This document shows, piece after piece, positions 60,058-64,000 of a DNA stretch of 64,000 nt; position 1 is the stretch's first letter; the number at the start of each line of letters is the position of its first letter. The notes beneath the pieces were generated by a model, which was not told the DNA's origin, ran no database searches, and worked only from the letters and a program-made list of their open reading frames with translations. Source of the DNA: CAVUPF01 sp963803755 (GTDB lineage: Bacteria > Actinomycetota > Thermoleophilia > Solirubrobacterales > 70-9); assembly GCA_963803755.1 (NCBI GenBank), contig CAWDNP010000002.1:62001-126000 (forward strand), in the 5' to 3' direction. The position numbers and the translations under genes were made by a program.

Positions 60058-60882
60058 TCATCCGGGCACTCCCGCGGCGAAGCTGATCGACCAGATGCGG
60101 AGGCCCGGGGTGGGACGGAGGGTGATGGCGTGGCTCTCGTGGCTCTCGTGCACGGCGAGCGCGTACAGTGCCGGGCTGCCGATCGTGACCGCCGGCTTGC
60201 TCGACCCGTCGAGCTCTAGCTCGATCGTGCCTTCGCCCTCGACGGTCGCGAAGGCGCCACCCGCCTCGTAGGAGGCCTCCAGCTCCTCGCCGTCTTCGCC
60301 CGCGGTCCACGGTCGCTCCCAAGAGCCGCCGGGAAAGCTCTCGGGGCTGGGGACCATGACCCGGGCGCTTGGGCCGTCGGTTGCTCGCAGCGGGTCCATC
60401 GGCGCCGGCAGCTCGCGCAGGGCGTGGACCTGGCGCAGCTCGGCCTGGATCGCCTCCTCGGTTCTGAGGTATTCGCCCTCGCCGAAGTGAAACCAGGCGA
60501 GGGCGCCGCCGAGGCTCCAGAGGAAGAGGCTCGGCCAGCCTTTGCAGCCGTAGGAATGCCACAGCTCCCGCTCGGCGTCGATCGCGACCGGGAAGTCGAC
60601 GCCGAGCTGCCGCAATCCGGTTGCCACGACATCCGGGTCGGCGGCAAACGGGAACCGGTGGGCCTGGACGCCGATCGTGCTGAGGCCGGCGTCGCGGTAG
60701 CGCCGGTCCCACTCGGTCAGGTAGGGCAGCGTTCGCACGCTGTTTAGCTGGGCGAAGTCGAGGAAGTAAACGAGCGCCGGGCCGCCCGCCGTCAGCGCCG
60801 GCATCGACTCCGGTCGCCTGCCGATCCACTCGATCCTTGCGGGCAGGTCCGGCGAGGCGATGTTGTCCCGTTCGGGGCGCAC
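60058..60882 (-). CDS. Thioredoxin-fold protein lacking redox cysteines (DipZ/TlpA-like)
   Basis: A protein of 274 aa. A thioredoxin-like domain (ALVYFLDFAQLNSVRTLPYL; WDRRYRDAGLSTIGVQAHRF; FPVAIDAERELWHSYGCKGW; PSLFLWSLGGALAWFHFGEG) is followed by a second beta domain (ASYEAGGAFATVEGEGTIEL; GSPALYALAVHESHESHAIT). In the DipZ/redoxin group the equivalent first segment is normally CxxC before IRTLPY; here it is QLNS, so no disulphide chemistry is possible at the usual site. A lone Cys in SYGCKGWP remains. No signal peptide. Probably a binding or adaptor protein. Confidence 0.7.
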   Translation of the reverse strand: MRPERDNIASPDLPARIEWIGRRPESMPALTAGGPALVYFLDFAQLNSVRTLPYLTEWDRRYRDAGLSTIGVQAHRFPFAADPDVVATGLRQLGVDFPVAIDAERELWHSYGCKGWPSLFLWSLGGALAWFHFGEGEYLRTEEAIQAELRQVHALRELPAPMDPLRATDGPSARVMVPSPESFPGGSWERPWTAGEDGEELEASYEAGGAFATVEGEGTIELELDGSSKPAVTIGSPALYALAVHESHESHAITLRPTPGLRIWSISFAAGVPG

Positions 60883-60934
60883 CGGCGGACGTTATCCTGG
60901 GCCGCTGTGTCACGGCTGCCGCGCAGGGGGGGAC

Positions 60935-61399
60935 TTGCCTGGATCTAAGCGAGGCGGGCGCCGGCTCGACTTAGCGGTCGGGATCACGCTCGGCGTGCTC
61001 CTCGGAGTCGCGGTCATCGTCGCCTTCGTCTTCTTCGGCAGCGAGGGGACCATCGACGCGCCGCGGATCTCCGGCGTCGACACCGGCAAGCCCGCGCCCG
61101 CGCCCAAGTCGAAGCCCGCGCCAAAGCCACGCACCTTGCCCGCGATTCCGGTCGTCCGGGTGATCGGCGGCGCCCCCCCACCGGCCGGCCCGGCCCGGCT
61201 GCGCTTTCACCGCGGCGAGCGCATCCGCTTTCGCATCGACACCGATGCTCCGGTCGGGATTGAAGTCCCCGGCTACGGGATCGCGGAGACGGTTGAATCT
61301 GGCACGGTCGTCTCCTTCAAAGCCGATCGCGCAGGTCAGTTCGCGGTCGTCGTTGCCGCCTCTCACATCGGCATCGCCGACCTGCGGATCTTGCCGTGA
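60935..61399 (+). CDS. Membrane-anchored cupredoxin-like small protein
   Basis: A 154-aa protein starting at TTG 60935 after a GGGGGGGA run that can serve as ribosome-binding site. One N-terminal helix, LAVGITLGVLLGVAVIVAFV, then a Pro/Lys-rich linker (KPAPAPKSKPAPKPRTLPAI) and a beta domain: RLRFHRGERIRFRIDTDAPV, EVPGYGIAETVESGTVVSFK and QFAVVVAASHIGIADLRILP. The domain resembles a plastocyanin/EfeO-type cupredoxin without a full copper ligand set. Function unknown. Convergent with sufD, 13 bp away. Confidence 0.65.
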   Translation: MPGSKRGGRRLDLAVGITLGVLLGVAVIVAFVFFGSEGTIDAPRISGVDTGKPAPAPKSKPAPKPRTLPAIPVVRVIGGAPPPAGPARLRFHRGERIRFRIDTDAPVGIEVPGYGIAETVESGTVVSFKADRAGQFAVVVAASHIGIADLRILP

Positions 61400-61412
61400 G
61401 CTCCCCGCTCGC

Positions 61413-62573
61413 TCAGAGGATCTCGGCGAGGCGCTTCTCCAGAGCGGCTGAGACCTCGTCTCGAACCGGTCCTTCGGCCAGCCGCTCTACCAGCGACTCC
61501 AGGAACCCCTCGATGATCAGCGATTTCGCCGCGGCCGGATCGAGCCCGCGGGATGTCAAATAGAAGAGCTGGTCACGATCGATCTGGGCGATCGCTGCGG
61601 CGTGGGTGCAGCGCACATCGTTGGCGAGGATCTCAAGTCCCGGGATCGCGTCGGCATGCGCCTCGGTGGAGAGCAGCAGGTTGCGGCTCTCCTGGAAGGC
61701 GTCGGTCTGCTGGGCGCCGGGGTCGACTTTGATCATCCCCCGCCAAACCGCGGTCGAGCGGGCGGCCAGCACGCCCCGGAACGCCAGGTCGGAGCTCGTG
61801 TTCGGCGCGGAGTGCTCCTGGGTCGTGTCGTAGTCGAGGTGCTGCCCGGGGCCGCCGGCGTAGCCGCCGGTCACCCGTGCCTCGGCGCCGGGACCGGCCA
61901 GGTTGGTCTCCATCCGCACCTTGCCTCCCCTTGAGCCGAAGCCAAGGGCGGTCCAGTCGAGCCGCCCGTCGTGCTCCACCTCCGCTCGCTGCGAGGAGAA
62001 GATCCACGCCGACTCGGAGATGTCCTGGGTGCTGACGTAGCGCAACGTAGCTCCCTGCCCGACCACCAGCTCGACCACCGAGTTAAGCAGCGCGTCAACA
62101 TCGTCACCGGGAGAGGCGGAGTGCTCCCAGACCTCCGCCTCGGCGCCCTCCTCGAGCACGACCAGGGTGCGCCGGTTGACGGCGACGCCGTCCTGCTCGA
62201 CGGGCACCTCGATCCGGATCGGCTCCTCGACTCTCACCCCGGCCGCTACGTGGACCAGCACGCCGTCGCGCCAGGCCTCCTCGTTGCGGGCGACGAAAGG
62301 GTCCTCGATCGGCACCAGCGAGCCGAGCCGCTGGTGGATCAGGTCGCCGTGGGAATCGATCGCCTCGGCGAGCGGCAGCACCGTCGCGCCCTCGGGCGCC
62401 TCGATCGTGGCGGTCGCCGCGCCCGCCACGTAGGAGTCGATCTCAAGCCTCGAGAGGTCGGTGAATTCCCATCCCTTCGCCTTGTGATCGGGAAGAGGGA
62501 GCTCCCGCGCGAGAGAGGCGCCCCTCTGGCGCCTCTCGGAAAGCCAAGCCGGTTCGGTCGCGACCTCAGCCAA
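61413..62573 (-). CDS. sufD: Fe-S cluster assembly protein SufD
   Basis: A scaffold subunit of the SUF machinery (386 aa). The beta-helical core is visible: GVLVHVAAGVRVEEPIRIEV, RTLVVLEEGAEAEVWEHSAS, NSVVELVVGQGATLRYVSTQ, then LDYDTTQEHSAPNTSSDLAF and TEAHADAIPGLEILANDVRC with THAAAIAQIDRDQLFYLTSR, where the conserved Cys/His of SufD sit. ATG 62573 overlaps the sufB stop by 8 bp, so the two are coupled. SufC would be expected beyond or elsewhere; it is not in the window. Confidence 0.95.
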   Translation of the reverse strand: MAEVATEPAWLSERRQRGASLARELPLPDHKAKGWEFTDLSRLEIDSYVAGAATATIEAPEGATVLPLAEAIDSHGDLIHQRLGSLVPIEDPFVARNEEAWRDGVLVHVAAGVRVEEPIRIEVPVEQDGVAVNRRTLVVLEEGAEAEVWEHSASPGDDVDALLNSVVELVVGQGATLRYVSTQDISESAWIFSSQRAEVEHDGRLDWTALGFGSRGGKVRMETNLAGPGAEARVTGGYAGGPGQHLDYDTTQEHSAPNTSSDLAFRGVLAARSTAVWRGMIKVDPGAQQTDAFQESRNLLLSTEAHADAIPGLEILANDVRCTHAAAIAQIDRDQLFYLTSRGLDPAAAKSLIIEGFLESLVERLAEGPVRDEVSAALEKRLAEIL

Positions 62574-63999
62574 TCGAGCCCTCCATCTGCAGCTCGATCA
62601 AGCGGTTGAGCTCGACCGCGTACTCCATCGGCAGCTCCTTGGTGACCGGCTCGATGAAGCCGTTGACGATCATCTTCGAGGCCTCCTCCTCGCTGAGCCC
62701 TCGGCTCTGCAGGTAGAAGAGTTGCTCGTCGCCGATCTTCGAGACGGTCGCCTCGTGGCCGACGTCGGCGTCGTTCTCGTCGATGCGGATCGTCGGGTAG
62801 GTGTCCGAGCGCGAGTCCTCGTCGAGCAGCAGCGCGTCGCAGACGACCTTGGAGCGCGATTCGGTCGCCCCGTCGGCGACTTCCAGCAATCCGCGGTAGG
62901 TCGCCCGCCCGCCGTCCTTGGAGATCGACTTGGAGAAGATCGAGGAGCTGGTGCGCGGCGCCGCGTGGATGATCTTGCCGCCGGCGTCCTGATGCTGGCC
63001 GTCGCCGGCGAAGGCGATCGAGAGGATCTCGCCGTGGGCTTCGGGACCGAGCAGGTAGATCGACGGGTACTTCATCGTCAGCTTCGAGCCGAGGTTGCAG
63101 TCGACCCACTCCATCGTCGCCTTCTCGTGGGCGACGGCGCGCTTGGTGACGAGGTTGAAGACGTTCTGCGACCAGTTCTGCACCGTCGTGTAGCGGACCC
63201 GTGAGCTCGGCTTGGCGACGATCTCGACCACCGCGGAGTGCAGCGAGTCGCTGGAGTAGACCGGCGCCGTGCAGCCCTCGATGTAATGGACGTCGGAGCC
63301 CTCCTCGGCGATGATCAGCGTCCGCTCGAACTGGCCCATGTTCTCGGTGTTGATCCGGAAGTAGGCCTGCAGCGGCATCTCGACCTTGACCCCGGCCGGC
63401 ACGTAGACGAAGGAGCCGCCCGACCAGACCGCCGAGTTGAGCGCCGCCAGTTTGTTGTCGTTGGGGGGGATGATCGTCGCCCAGTGCTCGCGGACCAGGT
63501 CCTCGTGCTCGCGCAGCGCCGTGTCCATGTCGGTGAAGATCACGCCCTGGGCCTCGAGCTTCTCGTTGACCTGGTGGTAGACGACCTCGGACTCGTACTG
63601 GGCGCCGACCCCGGAGAGGAATTTGCGCTCCGCCTCGGGGATGCCGAGCCGGTCGAAGGTGTTTTTGATGTCCTCGGGAACCTCGCTCCAGTCGCGGCTG
63701 TTCTTCTCCGAGGCGCGCACGAAGTAGTGGATGTCGTCGAAGTCGATCTGGCCCAGGTTGCCGCCCCAGGTCGGGGTCGGGCGGGAGTAGAAGTGTTCCA
63801 GCGCCTTTAGCCGGAAGTCCCGCATCCACTGCGGCTCGTCCTTGTAGGAGGAGATCGATTCGACGATCTCGCGGCTGAGGCCCTTCGGCGCCTTGTAGGC
63901 GTAGCCGGACTCGGAGTCGTGGAAGCCGAACTTCTCCTTGTAGTCGGAGTTGATTCCAGCCAGATCGCGCTGCTCTGCAACGGCCTCGGGTGTGGCCAT
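62566..63999 (-). CDS. sufB: Fe-S cluster assembly protein SufB
   Basis: A 477-aa core scaffold of the SufBCD complex. Start ATG 63999 with INSDYKEKFGFHDSESGYAY and GLSREIVESISSYKDEPQWM. The body has HYFVRASEKNSRDWSEVPED, VWSGGSFVYVPAGVKVEMPL, HYIEGCTAPVYSSDSLHSAV and the C-terminal DENDADVGHEATVSKIGDEQ then LFYLQSRGLSEEEASKMIVN. The Cys of EGCTAP and the Glu/His of the last segment are conserved in SufB. Any promoter and upstream suf genes lie beyond the right edge. Confidence 0.97.
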   Translation of the reverse strand: MATPEAVAEQRDLAGINSDYKEKFGFHDSESGYAYKAPKGLSREIVESISSYKDEPQWMRDFRLKALEHFYSRPTPTWGGNLGQIDFDDIHYFVRASEKNSRDWSEVPEDIKNTFDRLGIPEAERKFLSGVGAQYESEVVYHQVNEKLEAQGVIFTDMDTALREHEDLVREHWATIIPPNDNKLAALNSAVWSGGSFVYVPAGVKVEMPLQAYFRINTENMGQFERTLIIAEEGSDVHYIEGCTAPVYSSDSLHSAVVEIVAKPSSRVRYTTVQNWSQNVFNLVTKRAVAHEKATMEWVDCNLGSKLTMKYPSIYLLGPEAHGEILSIAFAGDGQHQDAGGKIIHAAPRTSSSIFSKSISKDGGRATYRGLLEVADGATESRSKVVCDALLLDEDSRSDTYPTIRIDENDADVGHEATVSKIGDEQLFYLQSRGLSEEEASKMIVNGFIEPVTKELPMEYAVELNRLIELQMEGSIG

Positions 64000-64000
64000 G

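Noticed and set aside
1..64000. CRISPR array or prophage
   Set aside because: No regularly spaced direct repeats, Cas genes, phage structural genes or integrase were seen anywhere in the window.

Overview
The window is a gene-dense, high-GC chromosomal stretch. It looks like an actinobacterium, most likely class Thermoleophilia (Solirubrobacterales or relatives). That placement is an inference from high third-position GC, frequent GTG/TTG starts, probable leaderless promoters, the cysS-rlmB-sigH order, F420-type oxidoreductase, WS/DGAT, MarP-type protease and AddAB genes, and small genes with no familiar homologue. No ribosomal RNA or CRISPR array is present. One intact tRNA (Thr-TGT) and one degenerate 3' tRNA fragment are visible. 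The largest gene-free gap (4174-4464) is just under 300 bp and holds the tRNA fragment and the run-up to tRNA-Thr.

Layout. 1-2133: cysS (3' part), rlmB and a SigH-type sigma factor with a good promoter. 2134-4464: an accessory patch with a 5'-truncated gene, an unrecognised small ORF, a frameshifted helix-turn-helix regulator directly followed by an AbiEii-type nucleotidyltransferase, then a tRNA-fMet 3' fragment; it reads like the remains of an integrated cassette. 4465-14349: tRNA-Thr, a SHOCT membrane protein, a ring-cleavage dioxygenase/maleylacetate reductase pair, a PlsC-GpsA fusion, an ECF sigma factor with a small membrane partner, a rhomboid protease, a BtuF-like protein and a CNNM/CorC transporter. 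14334-25556: fatty-acid/acyl-CoA genes (3-hydroxyacyl-CoA dehydrogenase, thiolase, three acyl-CoA dehydrogenases, an LLM oxidoreductase), interrupted by an IS630-family element inserted in the stop codon of a metallo-hydrolase gene. Two separated acyl-CoA promoters share a TetR-like operator motif.

25600-32730: CDF metal transporter, a low-complexity membrane protein, the aspartate-family operon lysA-hom-thrC-thrB, and a divergent NTF2-like/cupin pair sharing a perfect 16-bp palindrome. 32835-37497: glutamate synthase large subunit. 37533-42661: FHA protein, SRPBCC protein, lipoprotein, penicillin-binding protein and a divergent MarP-like serine protease. 42805-51294: DNA-end-processing block, with HxlR-xseA-xseB converging on addB-addA. 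51395-58097: HAD phosphatase, SufT-like factor, an ABC-2 exporter, a flippase-like protein, FxsA and a WS/DGAT acyltransferase. 58178-63999: ispH, a cupin, a cysteine-less thioredoxin-fold protein, and sufD/sufB.

A striking window-wide feature is the number of single-base frameshifts in otherwise well conserved genes (hom, gltB, addB, several acyl-CoA dehydrogenases, the CDF transporter, the ABC exporter). At least two lie in G runs. They cluster in 18200-28800 and 53300-56200. I read most of them as assembly or sequencing indels rather than real gene death, so those genes are annotated as single genes with the shift positions stated. No wholly new system stands out. The best candidates for follow-up are the HTH/nucleotidyltransferase cassette with its tRNA scar, the PlsC-GpsA fusion, the shared operators, the cysteine-less thioredoxin-fold protein and the AddAB/ExoVII block.
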